From Takakia lepidozioides (taxonomy: Eukaryota; Streptophyta; Takakiopsida; Takakiales; Takakiaceae): a stretch of DNA of 64,000 nucleotides. The stretch covers positions 53,584,042-53,648,041 of the forward strand of contig CM060734.1 of assembly GCA_030704615.1 (NCBI GenBank), in the 5' to 3' direction. The position numbers and the translations under genes were made by a program. Below are positions 46,301 to 58,028 of the stretch, piece after piece (the first letter of the stretch is position 1; the number at the start of each line of letters is the position of its first letter). The notes below the pieces were generated by a model that saw only the letters and a list, made by a program, of their open reading frames with translations, had not been told where the DNA came from and searched no databases.

Positions 46301-48180
46301 TGAGCAAGAAGTGGACTGAGAAGAATTTCCAGATGAAGATGATATCTGTCAAGATGTGTGTCTGACCATGTCATGAGGTACTTTCAAAACCAGATTTCAG
46401 GTTTTTAGCCCGGTAATGTTTGTTTTAATTTGTTCACTTGTGATTTGTGCTTGATAGTATATGCGTGGATCAATTGTAGGTGAATTAAGGCATGAATAGT
46501 TCTTGGTGTGTGTCAATTTTCAGCTCGTGATTGGGACCAGAAGTATTGTGTTCTATAGGATGGTTAAGCTAACAGGCTTGACCTACGCACTCGGGTACAC
46601 TGCCGCACATGTGGAGGCACGTTTGGTATGAAAAGGTTATGGTGATCAGGTCTCAATATGAGCAATTTATTGTATGGCTGTTTGGAGAGCATGGGTAGGC
46701 CAAGCACATGATGATCATGCCCTACTGCCTTCACTCTTCCATTTTTTTTTTGCAGTTGGAAAACCAACGAAAGCAACTCATTCAGGTATGTCCCTGCTGC
46801 TTGCTTATGTCTGTGTTGGTCTTAGCCTCCCTTGGTCAACGAGCCCATGAGTTCTGTATTCTTTTGCATGATAGATTCTTTTGGTGACTTCTTTTCTCCT
46901 TCTTCTTCTGCCCGTGACAAACATGTAGCTCCTGCAACCCAAATAGGTTTTTTCCCGAAGCCTTAGTTGCACCGTTGGGCTTACTACAACTACTTATAGA
47001 TCTGAGGGATCTTAATGTCTTGTGTCTTTTCCAGGGCAGCATGTTGCAAGAGAAGGTCAAATGATACAATGCTTTGATCTCGTATGTTGTTGAGATTTAC
47101 TTCGCAACAATGGAAGGATGCTTTGTTGTGGGCTTGGAATTCAGATTAGGTATAGTCTTCAGCTGAGTTTGAAGCTGGGTCCACTCTCGTAGGATACGGA
47201 TCTGGGTCTGCCTTCATTTGGGTTATCCATCTTCTCATTTTTCTATGAGTACATGCGAGATGGAGCAATGTGGGCCGTGCCCCATTTTTTCTGCTGGTTG
47301 TAGTCTATACCAGTAAATTGTCTTTAGTAATTGTGTTACTTGCTTATTTTTATTGCAGTGGACTCTATGTGTTTTTGCAGCAACATACTTGACATAAGAA
47401 CATTAGATTATAGTAGTATTTGTGTCCATTGACATTTTATATTGTTACGACCTACATGTTATGATGGTAGCAAGGTGGTCTTATTATGGCAGCGAGTCAG
47501 AATTGTAAAGTGAACTCCATCGTGTCCATGACTAACTAGTGGCCCTCACAACTGGTCTTTTTCTCATACACCTCATCCTACAAGGAGGCAACAAGAGGTT
47601 CTTGGAAATACTAATCAGAAGTGCTTGGTTTTATTTTCAGTTCACCAAAGTGCCTTAAGGTTCTTCTAACCGTAACCGTTTCAAGAACCGGCAGTTCTAT
47701 CCGGGTTATAAAGTTTAAAATATATCCTAACCGGATTGGCTAACCGGCATATGCAAGTAGCCAAATAACCGGAACGTATCATAACCAGAAGATATGAAAA
47801 GACACTTAATAACCGGCTCCGCAGGTTCTTGAAAATCTTCAAAAAGTGATTAACCTGAACTGGAGGTTCCTAGAAGACAGTCATGAAGAGAGAACCTGAA
47901 CAGAGAACCTGAACGGGGTTATCAAAAATATTACATAACCACCCAACACTGGTCGGGACACTAGGCTAGACGGTGATGGAGTGCCGAGATGTGCGAGGAA
48001 ATATTATGGCCGCAAGATCTTACGTTTGCGTGAATATGTGAGATCGTCGATTAAAATAGGGTCAGCGGACAGGATGAGATTGTTTCACGAGTGGGAAAAG
48101 CTGGGTTAGATGGCGGTGCGAGGGTTGAAGGCCGCGAGGAGAGGGCTTAACCAAGGTTAACCACCAGCCGCATCTGCGTG
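46301..48180. other. Intergenic sequence with AACCGG-rich stretch
   Basis: No gene is recognised. Between about 47655 and 47960 the word AACCGG and variants (CTAACCGG, ATAACCGG, AGAACCTGAAC) recur, suggesting a decayed repeat. The rest is AT-rich. The interval ends at the upstream region of the CCCH gene. Confidence 0.45.
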
Positions 48181-48410
48181 CTGGACCTTGTCTCTCACCG
48201 GATCGACTTCCCCAGGGTAGAGAGATCGTGCAGAGCATGGCGGGGGGATCCTGAAAGGTTTGGGTTTGCAATCCTGAGTTGGGTTTTTGGCGATGTGCGT
48301 TTTTTGAGCAACCTCGGAACCTCGGGGCGTTGTGGGCTGTCGGGTGTGTTAGTGCTAGTGCAGGCCCCTCTGGAGAACAGCCCCCTCTTTTCCCCTCGGT
48401 GTGTTTAAGG
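48181..48410 (+). promoter_or_regulatory. Probable 5' leader and promoter of CCCH gene
   Basis: A GC-richer stretch immediately precedes ATG 48411. No TATA box is evident, and the ATG context is AGGATGG. The transcription start cannot be placed by eye. Confidence 0.35.
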
Positions 48411-51400
48411 ATGGCGCAACCGCTGGCCACCATGGACGAGGAGGCGCTGAAGAAGAACACCGACTGTGTGTATTTTCTGGCGTCCCCACTGACTTGCAAG
48501 AAGGTATGTATGTTCGGACCTTATTTAGGTCTTGTGCTCTGTGTCTTGAAAATGTGATTATAGCATTTTTACCTTGCAGACAGAAGTCTAGACTTGTGCT
48601 TGCTCGTTGAAATCCGTTTAGGGTTTTCTCTAAGAATGATTCTGTTTCATGATTCGCAATCCGTTCGCGAAGTTCTCGAGTGGCCAACGGCTTAGTTGTG
48701 AAGTTCCCGCGGAGGGGAGAGCAAGTCTACCCTACCGTTTTGCTGTTGATCATCTGATAACAGGCTGTATGAAATGGCCAGACAAGGATTGAAGTATGTT
48801 GTTGCGGTTCTCGGCATTTATGTTCTTGTTTGCTCTATGGTGCAGGGTAATGATTGTGAATTCAGGCATAGCGAGAGTGCCAGGATCAACCCCAGGGACT
48901 GCTGGTATTGGTTGGGCGGCAAATGTCTGATGCCCGACTGTCCCTTTCGTCACCCGGTAGGTTTGGTCACAGCCTTTTGCACCTCCGCACGGGTATCTGT
49001 CTGGCTGTGTTTGGAAAGATTTGAGAATGCTTCTCTTTCCATAATCTTTGTTTGCAAGTCTTGGAGACTCTACTGAAGGGTGCTAGCTGTCTTCTTGTTT
49101 GGAGATGGTCTGGTTGGAGTGTTTGGGGGTAATACTTTCTGTATTACATACTTCACACTTTCTTCCTTTTTGTGATGGTTGAATTGGTAATTGTTCTGAG
49201 ATAAGCTCAACATTGACTGGCATGATTGTAGCATCTTCATGGGTTAACCCCCATTGTCCATTGTGTGGGGAACTTAATACAGACGTACATAATACAATGA
49301 CCAAATTGCTGACTCTTTTTGTGGCTCTATCAGCCTTTAGAAGGCAGGCCAGCAGCAGGAACGGCAGGGGTTGGGCCACCTGTTCCAGGAGCTGCAGGTG
49401 TAAACAAATCGAGGACCCCCTGCTTCTTTTTTTCACAAGGATATTGTGCTAAAGGAGATAAATGTCCCTACATGCATGGTACTACTTCCCCAGCACCAGG
49501 TTTACAGCAAGCACCCACCCATTCTCAGAGGTCTGTCAGAGCCGGTGGGGCAGAGTCAAATGACAAGAAAACTGGGAGTGGAGCTGGTAACGGCGATGTT
49601 GTTTTGAAGCCGGCCTCAGTGGAGGCCTCTACAGATGCCCCCAACACAACCCTTGAAGCCAGGCGAGCAGCACATGGGGTTGGCAGGGGAACCTTACAAG
49701 TTAGCCCTAGGAAGGAAGGCCGAGCTGGAGGAGCATTCCTGCAGAATGGTGTAGTGAAAGGGAGGACAGATGGGCCACCAGCATTGAATAGTGCAGTGCC
49801 AGGTGGCAGCAGTCGGTTGCGTATACGGCAGGGGCAGCCTGGAGATGATCGGCTACAAAATGGAATGGAGTCTGAGGAGTGGTGGGAGGAGTCCTCGCCT
49901 GGGTTCGATGTCCTGGTAGATGCAGGGCCAGATCGGTCACGGTACAATGAAGACCCAGATTTTGGAGGCAGCCATGATAGTGGCTTGGAGCTCGGAAGGG
50001 TGGGCCCTGGTCAAAGAAGAGGCAGAGGCATGCATACTGCAGATGACATGGAGCAGTATGACTATGAGTACGCAGGTTGTTTTGACCAGTTGGCGTATGA
50101 TTCCGGTGGACAGTACAACCGTGGGGGCTATGAAGCCTACGAGCAGCAAGGCGGCCATGGCTATGACCACGCATCTGCATATGACCAAATGGGTCATCCG
50201 CGCGGTGTTGCATATGGAGACAGGATGAATGAGGAAATGTATGTAAGAGACAGAGAAAGGATGATGTCGAACAGGGATGGGGAAGGTCGACCTGGTAATA
50301 ATCAACGAGGTTCTCGGATGTTGAAGCGTCACAGGGCGGATGGCCCACCACAGCATGTTCTGGACAACCATTCACGTAGGCAACGGACAGAGTTCTCAGA
50401 CGAGTACCCATCCCATGGACGGGTACAGGATGATTCTCAAAAGTTGCATGAGCAGCACTTGCGACAGCAGCTATTTGTCCAGCAGCAAGGCATCAGTAAG
50501 TCCAATAGTGGCAATTTGCGGCGATCGACCGAACGATCCGCTGGGGAATCCGGTGGGGTTGCCCGTCGGGCATTACTGGATATGAAAGAGGAGCATGTGG
50601 GACCTCCAGTGGAGAGAACGACCACCAAGAACTTGCTGAAGGGGCGTGGCGCTTTTGGAGAGGTGCCTGGGATTGGCACCAAGGGTGACCATGAGCAGGC
50701 TGGGCATAGAGGAGAAAGTGGGCGGTCCATGACGAGGGCTGGAGATGGAGAGCGATTTGGCCTTATTAGGAGGGACAATGATCGGGGCAGGGGAGCTCCA
50801 AAGGGTGTAGAAGGTATGCCAGAGACAGAGGTGAGGGGTTTGGGAGGATCTTCGGCAGGTATGCGGCGCAGCGAGGTGAAGAAAGAACAGCCCTCAAGTT
50901 TTGCAGGACCGAAAAGCTTGGCACAGATACTAGCAGAAAAGAAGAAAGGAGGACCTGTGGAGGATAGTTTAAAAGTGGGAGAGATGCCTGTTGATACTGG
51001 GAAAGCCGTTCAGTCAAGAGAAAGAGAGGTGCATGATGAGGCAATGGACTTGCCCAGTGAATCCACTGGGTTGGTTGCAGAGTCTGGTGGTTATGAAGGC
51101 AGCAAGGGTGCTCCATCTGTAAAAAATCAAAATCAAGTGGCGTCTGCATTGACGTCAGAGCATTTTCCTGGTGAAGGTGCATTGGAGGAAAGAAAGATAA
51201 GCTTGGGCAGGGTGGTAGGTCAGGAGCCTACAAAGGTTGCAAGTTTTGTTGGGCCTAAATCATTGAGTGCCATTCTACAAGCAAAGCGCAAAGCAGATTT
51301 AGAGACTGCAGAAAGCCCAGAGGAAACTACGCGGGGCCACATCCGCAGACGGGTTACTCAGAGGGTAGGTGACAGTGTGGTTGTAAAAGCATCTGCAGGT

Positions 51401-51826
51401 ACAGGCATGGACGTAGAAGATGGAGAACTTTTGCCAGATGCTGAACTTGCCAGGACTACAGATTATTCGGAGCATCCGACTCTCATGCACCAAACCTCCA
51501 ATCAAACGGTTGATAAGTCGAGTAGTGATGCTACAATTGTGGCCACAAGGGAGAGCAAGAGGTTACAGGACGATGATGGTGAGGGCACATTGCTGACTTC
51601 AGGGGATAACAATGGGGATGTTGATTATGCAATAAGTGTGGCAAGGAGTGCGGAGGAACTGGACCCCATTGACACAGTCGGGGAAGAACCTGAGCACATA
51701 GAGACTGCTGGGTATGAGGCAGATACAGGGGACAAGGATATTTCAGAGCCCGAAGAAGATGATGAGGAGTATGATGAGGAGGAGGATGATGATTTTGCGA
51801 AGAAACTGGGTGGTTTCTTCTCTTAA
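48411..51826 (+). CDS. Triple CCCH zinc-finger protein, plant C3H17-like
   Basis: Three exons: 48411-48503, 48846-48956, 49334-51826, all phase 0 with GT-AG introns, giving 898 residues. Finger 1 is C19-x9-C29-x5-C35-x3-H39, spanning the first intron. Finger 2 is C50-x7-C58-x4-C63-x3-H67. Finger 3 is C98-x7-C106-x5-C112-x3-H116. The N-terminal EEALKKNTDCVYFLASPLTC and NPRDCWYWL closely match Arabidopsis C3H17 (AT2G02160) as I remember it. The long middle is disordered and Gly/Arg/Tyr-rich. Two SFxGPKSLxxIL motifs lie near 50900 and 51243. The end is very acidic and closes DDFAKKLGGFFS. CCCH fingers bind RNA, and C3H17-type proteins are also reported to activate transcription; the role here is inferred. 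The gene appears intact. Confidence 0.92.
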
Positions 51827-52620
51827 ATCTCCTGGTAAGAGATGTTGTCTTTGGTCACTGTTTAAGGGAGAGAGCACCTGCACTCAGTAATTCTGTAACT
51901 TACATCTCACGCTGAAGAAATGTGTTGAAAGAGTTAATTGTTCTCCAGGCGAGTTTGGTTATTAGCCACACTATTAAGCTAGCTTGAGCTTCTAGGCAAG
52001 AACTAGACAAGACCTAAGCAAGAATGAGGGAAAGCCCTTCCAACTACCCATTATACACCTAGTTTCCGCAGGCGTGCTGAAATGATGCAAGGGAAGGTGA
52101 GTTCCCTGCTCTGATGGACTGTCTTCAGTTGCTGTCAAGTCGTCTATACTGATCCTTGTGGTTACCCAATTATTTTGTAAGTGGAGGTAAGGAAGTGGTC
52201 GTTTTTCAAGACAAGCATATATTTGAGAAACTTCCTCGTTGAACTTCTCTCTGTTGTGAGGTGAGTTTGCCTTGTGACAAGATAATTGTGGCTAGCATTG
52301 GAGCTGTACTATCCATGGGTAATGGAGTTACACCTTTTTCCTCCGTGGACCAAGTCACTTTTGTGACAGTGTGGTTGAATTCTAGGTCTAACTACAATTT
52401 TTTGTATTTTGCAGCTTCCTGCCAAGCATGACTTTCAGCCAACCTGCAGTGCTATCATGAGCAACATTTCACGAAGGCTGCAAGTCGAAAAAATGGTGTT
52501 GGAGATCTTTCTTGCAGTCCACCTAGCTTTTTGGAGGATTTTGGGCTCCACCCTTGAATCTCTGAATTTTTCTCTCAAGGCCGAGGATTGGGGACAAGCT
52601 TGCAGTCCTGAAGCTTAAAT
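51827..52620 (+). other. Probable 3' UTR of CCCH gene with an intron
   Basis: Eight bases after the stop there is a donor (CTCCTG, GTAAGA; GT at 51835). A strong acceptor (TTTTTTGTATTTTGCAG) ends at 52414. This may be a 3' UTR intron, a feature that can mark transcripts for nonsense-mediated decay. The downstream end is not defined. Confidence 0.45.
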
Positions 52621-55600
52621 AGGCTCCTGCAATAGAGAGATTATTCAATATGGCAATTCTTATGTAGCTTAGCAAAGCCCTGTGGTTCCCTTGAGAAGTT
52701 AATGGTCAGCAGAGTTATGTAGAGCTACATCAAGTACAAAGAGCAGCAATTTCCTTTTGCGAATGCACATGGTTATGCTGTTTCCTCTCTTTGTCCATAT
52801 TTTTGGGGTGGGAATCCGTTCAGGTCCATCAAAGTTTACAAGATTCAGCTACCTGCTATTTAGATATCAATTACAAAAGGGGTGTGAGTGAGTCCTGGCC
52901 CAATTCTTCTTCAATTTGTAATCTGTATTTTAGTTCAAACCTTTGTTGGTTTTTAGTGTATGGGTTCAGTGAGTCTTTTCTCCAATCAGGTTTTATGTCA
53001 GGCTTTTGGTTGTCTTTTCTCATCAAAACTCTGCTAATAATCAACTCTGCATGCAGAGAGGGTGGCAGATAAGAACTTGTATCTATGAAAAGACAATGAA
53101 AATACCTTGTCTTGGACTCTCTTTCGCTGTGTCTTGGATCTCTTGGGAGGATTAGCAGTCATAGGGGACTGCAATGTGATGCTTCAGCACAAAAGAAAGG
53201 GAGGTGAGCTACCAGGTCCCTTTCACAAAAAATAATCAAGGGTGGTGATTGCATTGTATTCACCAGAAGGAAAGCCACTATTTGCTTGTGCCTGAAACAC
53301 CAAAAAGGACTCAGAGCAACACAATGTAAATTAATTTACCCAAGATCAAAATCCATCTGATGCACTTCAACAACCTCTGACAGGTACTTGTCTCTGCTCG
53401 TCTCATGCACTCCTGCCCTACAAACTACGATCCGTCTAAAGTGATCATGCAGTCATAGCTGAGCAGCATGCCTAGCATCTAGAGCTTTGACAACAATGCT
53501 CGGGAGAAAGAGATTGAACCATACCCTGCAGTGATCAGCACTTGCCTTACCTGGTAGCCATCTACAGACCCTATGTGTTTCCTTTTCACAGTATTATTGT
53601 GCTTAGTACATACTGTTCTCCACAAATCTGGCTCAATACAGCGACTACGGTGATGCCTCATGTACAACGGTAGCTCACGTATGATGGGTATGCAGTCTGG
53701 ACCCTATTTGCAATTAAGAGACCGCTGAAGACAGTTTTGATTCGAGTTGGGTCCACAAGTGAAGCCGAAGATAAAAGAGAGATCTGGGTGAACCGGGACT
53801 TTCTTTCGAAGTCTTAGTCGAGCACAATCGTCCGACGCTTTCCACTAAGAAACTGGCAGCTCGTCTGTACATCATCTTTCGCAGAAGAATAAAGCAACGT
53901 TGCAGCGTCTGGACGTCTGGACAGATTTCTTTCCGAATCCCAAAGTCCACATGCTCTCAATTCCATCGCTGGTTGGGGCCCATGAAGCTGTGTCAAAACT
54001 AGCTTGAGGATCTCACCACCCTATCCTGTGCTTCATTCTTTGCACCATGATTGTTCTCGATGGTGTCATAACGGCGATGTCACAGACGGTAACCCAGTGG
54101 GCTCACGAGCACAGTAGTACTCGTGGCATGAATTCAAATAAAGAATTATGAATTGCAGCAGCAGCTCATGCCTACAGTACAGTGTGCTGGCCATGAGATT
54201 CCGGGACATCTGCTGATCTGCTGCATTCGTTTGTTGACAAATGTTCAGAGACTTGTCTGTGATAACACAATACACATGGCAATTGTATGGTCACATGGAC
54301 CCTCACAATGCATGTCAGCTGTCGGGAGGGGACGGCCTCTTTACAAACGTTCTTGCCTCACCGAGCCTGCTAACCGCAGTCAATTCCACCATGAATCTTT
54401 TCCCTTAGGAGCAACTTTGCGCTGAAATATATCTCACTGAGAACGCGACTATTGTTGCACTAAATAGAACAGCTTGTGATTGCATCGATCGACCCCCTCA
54501 CGGTGGTAAAGGCTTTTGAAGTTAGTGCAACAGCGATTTTGAGCAGGGGACTCCCGTGATTTCGCTCTAGAGACTGTACATGATAAGCTCAACGAGATTG
54601 CTAGGTTCAACATGACACCTTCCGCGAGTGCCGTCAAACCCTGATGATGCCGGTTGGGGTAATTAATACGATGAGTCTCTTCGCCACATGATAGTCCGAA
54701 CATTGAATACCTTTTGTGAAGGGCATGGCCCTCTTTGGAGATTGGGGCCCCACAACCGGGATTAGAACTGCTTACATGTATCATTAAGGTACACCTGGTC
54801 GGCCAGTGTGTGCCGCACTTAGAATATGAAACGAAATGAAATGACTCTGCAGAAATGCTACACCTGGTAGGGGGTCACCGACATGCCTGACAAGGGCTTA
54901 TCAGACATAATTTCCTCAGCCTACATGCATGTCATGAAGGTGGTGGCAAGTGTACCAGCCAGAGACACCAATTGAGAAATCCCATTTGCCTTGCATGTAA
55001 ACAGTCGGCTATGTCATGGGGGCCATCGAAGTACGTCCAATAACTAGTCTCAGCACGGCTCTTTCCAAGCACCATTCAACCCCTGCCAGCATCTAGCTAT
55101 CCAACACACCTGGGCTTTGCAACTGTTCACCCAAAGGATTACTTTGCAGCGATTTTTCCTGCAAAAGCATCACTCTAAGCACTAAATTGTTCAGGAGACG
55201 GACATTGGGTAGAATTGCATCTTTGGAAATGGTCCGAGCCGGATCACAACGAAGACCCATGTCGCAACTTGGTTCAAGCTTCTATACCTGGCTAGAGCGG
55301 GATTAAGCTAAAAGGCAGCTAGCTAAGGACATTCCAAGCTGGGAGCGAAGGGATTACGCTAGAGCTGCCAGTCTAATGAGCATATCTTTTGAACTGTCCT
55401 GGTGCATCTGTAAAACACCACCTTATATTTGATGGAGGAGCTCAGGGATACAAAAGGAAGGTAGAGATCTCTACTAAAAGCACATACTCCGAATGAAGTA
55501 AAGTGTTGATCCAACTTCAGCTGTGATCCGACACCGACAGAAACAATCAAATTAACGTGTGCGACTAAGTCTTAGGGGAAGCGATCTCCCTGCGATCATC

Positions 55601-56550
55601 CGTGAGGGTGACGAGGCAACAACTCCTTTGGATAACTGCGCCACGTTGGATGCTGCGACTGCACTCTCACCTAACTTTCAGCAGCAGCTCCCAACTGTGA
55701 CTTCGCAGATTGCCAACGAGAGTGACGACCCCAGACAGACAAGTGGGGGGCTCCACTGTAGCCCACGAGGCGTGGCGGCACTTGTCGGGCATCCCCTTTG
55801 GCTGCCCGCGGGCACCTTCTGGGTAGCCCGAGTGCCTGGCCGGGCAGAAGCTTGACTTTTCAGACATCAAGGCAAGCAACCTTATTTTTTTCGAGGAAGA
55901 ATGAAGGCCAGGCTGTTTTGTAGTAGGTAGTACTTCGGAAATTATTTTGTATGCCACATGAATCCCGTGAAGGCAAGCTGCCATACCCCACCACCATATC
56001 TATTCATCCGGGAAGTCTCTGCTTATGGCTTCTCCCTCTCGAAAGGAGAAATGAAATGAAATGGTGCCCATCTGAAATGGTTCCCATCTCTCGGCAAAAA
56101 GAAAAAACTCAATCTGGAGTCACCAGCTCTTTCCACATGGGCGCCAGGATGGCTGTGGAATTGCAGTGAGGCAATGACAAGATGCCAAAGCACTGTCTGG
56201 GTTCGTAGAGTGGGTAGTATGACGTGGGTGTGATGGGGTTTGGGTTTGCAGGAATTGGGAAACACTGGGAGAGAGTGTGAAGAGAAGGGATTGATTGATG
56301 TGTGCAGGGCGTGGAAAGGAGGGGGGAATCGAAAGGACTGAGCACCATTCATGTGAGGCAAGCAACTCTACCTTCACACGCTCCCTTCCATGCACGTGGC
56401 AAATGCCAAGAGACGAGGAACAGGGTGAATGCAGGATAGGGAAGCGGGCAGGGTGGGCAGGGGCAGGGAGAGACAAACTGGAGCCAAGAAGAGAGGTGTG
56501 AGGTGTGGTGGGGCGGGGCTGGTTTGAAAGCTCATGAGCATTCCTGGGCT
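52621..56550. other. Intergenic sequence without recognised genes
   Basis: Only short frames without recognisable motifs occur on both strands. There is no repeat array, tRNA or transposon signature that could be supported by eye. The last ~500 bp are GC-richer (GGGGCGGGG around 56505) and lead into the glyoxalase-like promoter. Confidence 0.5.
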
Positions 56551-56553
56551 CTT

Positions 56554-56563
56554 TCTATATAAG
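56554..56563 (+). promoter_or_regulatory. TATA box of glyoxalase-like gene
   Basis: TCTATATAAG lies about 310 bp before the ATG. It suggests transcription starting near 56590 and a leader of about 280 nt. Several short upstream ATGs (for example 56728) lie in the leader. Confidence 0.6.
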
Positions 56564-56870
56564 AGTTGGTTTGCACAATCCAGATCGTAATCTGAAGCGC
56601 ATCTCTCGTGGGTTTCTCGTCTAATCCTGCTTGAGACGTGGAAGTGTTGCAGTACCAGTTGTTGGGTTGCCTTCGGAAACGTAAGAGTCCTACCGGCAAT
56701 AGTGGAGTTTGCAGGTGTGCAAGCTTCTGGATGAGATATTGGTCGATAGGGGAAGGATTTCTCGCAATAAGCAACGATCTGATGTTTCTGTGATTCCGGA
56801 GGTTCTATATAGTGTCGATATCGGTGATCGCGAGACTAGAGATTGTGACAGTGTGGTGCGTTGTCAACTG

Positions 56871-58028
56871 ATGTCCATGGCAAGCTCCAAGAAGCCGAAT
56901 CCTTTGGCGTTGACATCGCTGAATCATATCTCACGTAATTGTGCAAACGTTGAGGAGTCTGTGAAGTTCTACGAACATGTTTTGGGATTTATCCCCATAA
57001 AGAGGCCCGGATCTTTCAATTTCGACGGAGCCTGGTAAGCCAGCGCCCAGAACCGTAGAATGCGGCGGGGATAATGCTTGTGTAGATTGAGCATGCGGGC
57101 TACTTTTCATGTCAGCGGGTAGTAAATATTTGTAGTTCTATACTGACGGTTGCTGGAATGCCTTGTTTTTTAGAATGACGGTCAGTGAGGTTGGTTTCTC
57201 TGCTTCTATGATTGAACTACGAAATGAAACCGCTGTGGCTGTGCAAGGGCAGATCGTTCCTGTCAATTCGCTTATAGGTCTGTTGGGAAAGATGTGCCTT
57301 GCATCTGGAGTCAGTATAATTGCTGAGGAGATGTGCATGACATCTTATTTCATTCCAGGCTGTTCAATCACGGAATAAGCATCCATTTACTTCAAGCTGA
57401 AGGCGACGAGCTGGACACGTCTTCCACTACAAAGAAGGAACTGAATCCGAGAGACGATCACATATCATTCCAGGTAGCTATACTATCCTCCCCCTCACTG
57501 TTATTTGCTTACCCGATGTCCCACGTTCATGTGTATTTTCTCTGTCCATAGTCAATCCACGTTTTCTCTTTCAAACCAATCTGTGGTTCTGCATTTGGTT
57601 TCATATTTATAGGGAGAGTGGAACAGTAAGTTGTCTGTTATTCTGACGTATCTTATGGCTTATTTGACGGTCTTATTGGACTGTTGTTATCGGCACTGAC
57701 GTTCGACTACTGTGTATGACAGTGTGAGGACCTTGTCTTAGTGGAGAAGCAGGTGCAAGAGCACCGTATCAAGTACACCATGCGCGAGGTTCAGGAGGGA
57801 GGTATTATGGTGGAGCAGCTGTTCTTTCACGACCCAGATGGATTCATGATAGAAGTCTGCAATTGTGAGAAGCTTCCTGTGGTGCCTCTGCAAGGGCCTG
57901 TTGCTTGCCTCAGATATCCATCAAGAAAACGGACGGCTCCCATTCCCGTGCTTCCAGACACAGTCACACAACAGCTTCAATCCGAGTACAGTCTGATAGG
58001 AAATGAGCAATTTGCAATGTGTGTATAG
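56871..58028 (+). CDS. Glyoxalase I family protein (VOC superfamily)
   Basis: Exons 56871-57034, 57359-57473 and 57723-58028 join in frame to 194 residues (192 if the ATG at 56877, in the better context GTCCATGG, is used). The first intron splits the Trp codon of FDGAW. Recognisable text: SLNHISRNCANVEESVKFYE, VLGFIPIKRPGSFNFDGAW, LFNHGISIHLLQ, RDDHISFQ and QLFFHDPDGFMIEVCNC. This is the single-VOC plant family resembling Arabidopsis GLYI4/GLYI7 proteins. The H of LNHIS and the E of FMIEVCN sit at metal-ligand positions of the fold. Plant members differ in whether they really isomerise methylglyoxal-glutathione, so the reaction is not assured. The gene appears intact. Confidence 0.9.

Noticed and set aside
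49525-51182. Minus-strand frames of 113-234 residues within the CCCH gene
   Set aside because: They lie antisense to exon 3 of a clear plant gene and show no motifs; they reflect its biased composition.
53479-54784. Possible minus-strand genes near 53.5-54.8 kb
   Set aside because: Frames are short (60-111 residues), mutually overlapping and motif-free; no splice pattern connects them.
56681-56715. Intron in the 5' leader of the glyoxalase-like gene (GTAAGAG ... TTTGCAG)
   Set aside because: The interval would be only ~35 nt, below the minimum size of plant introns.
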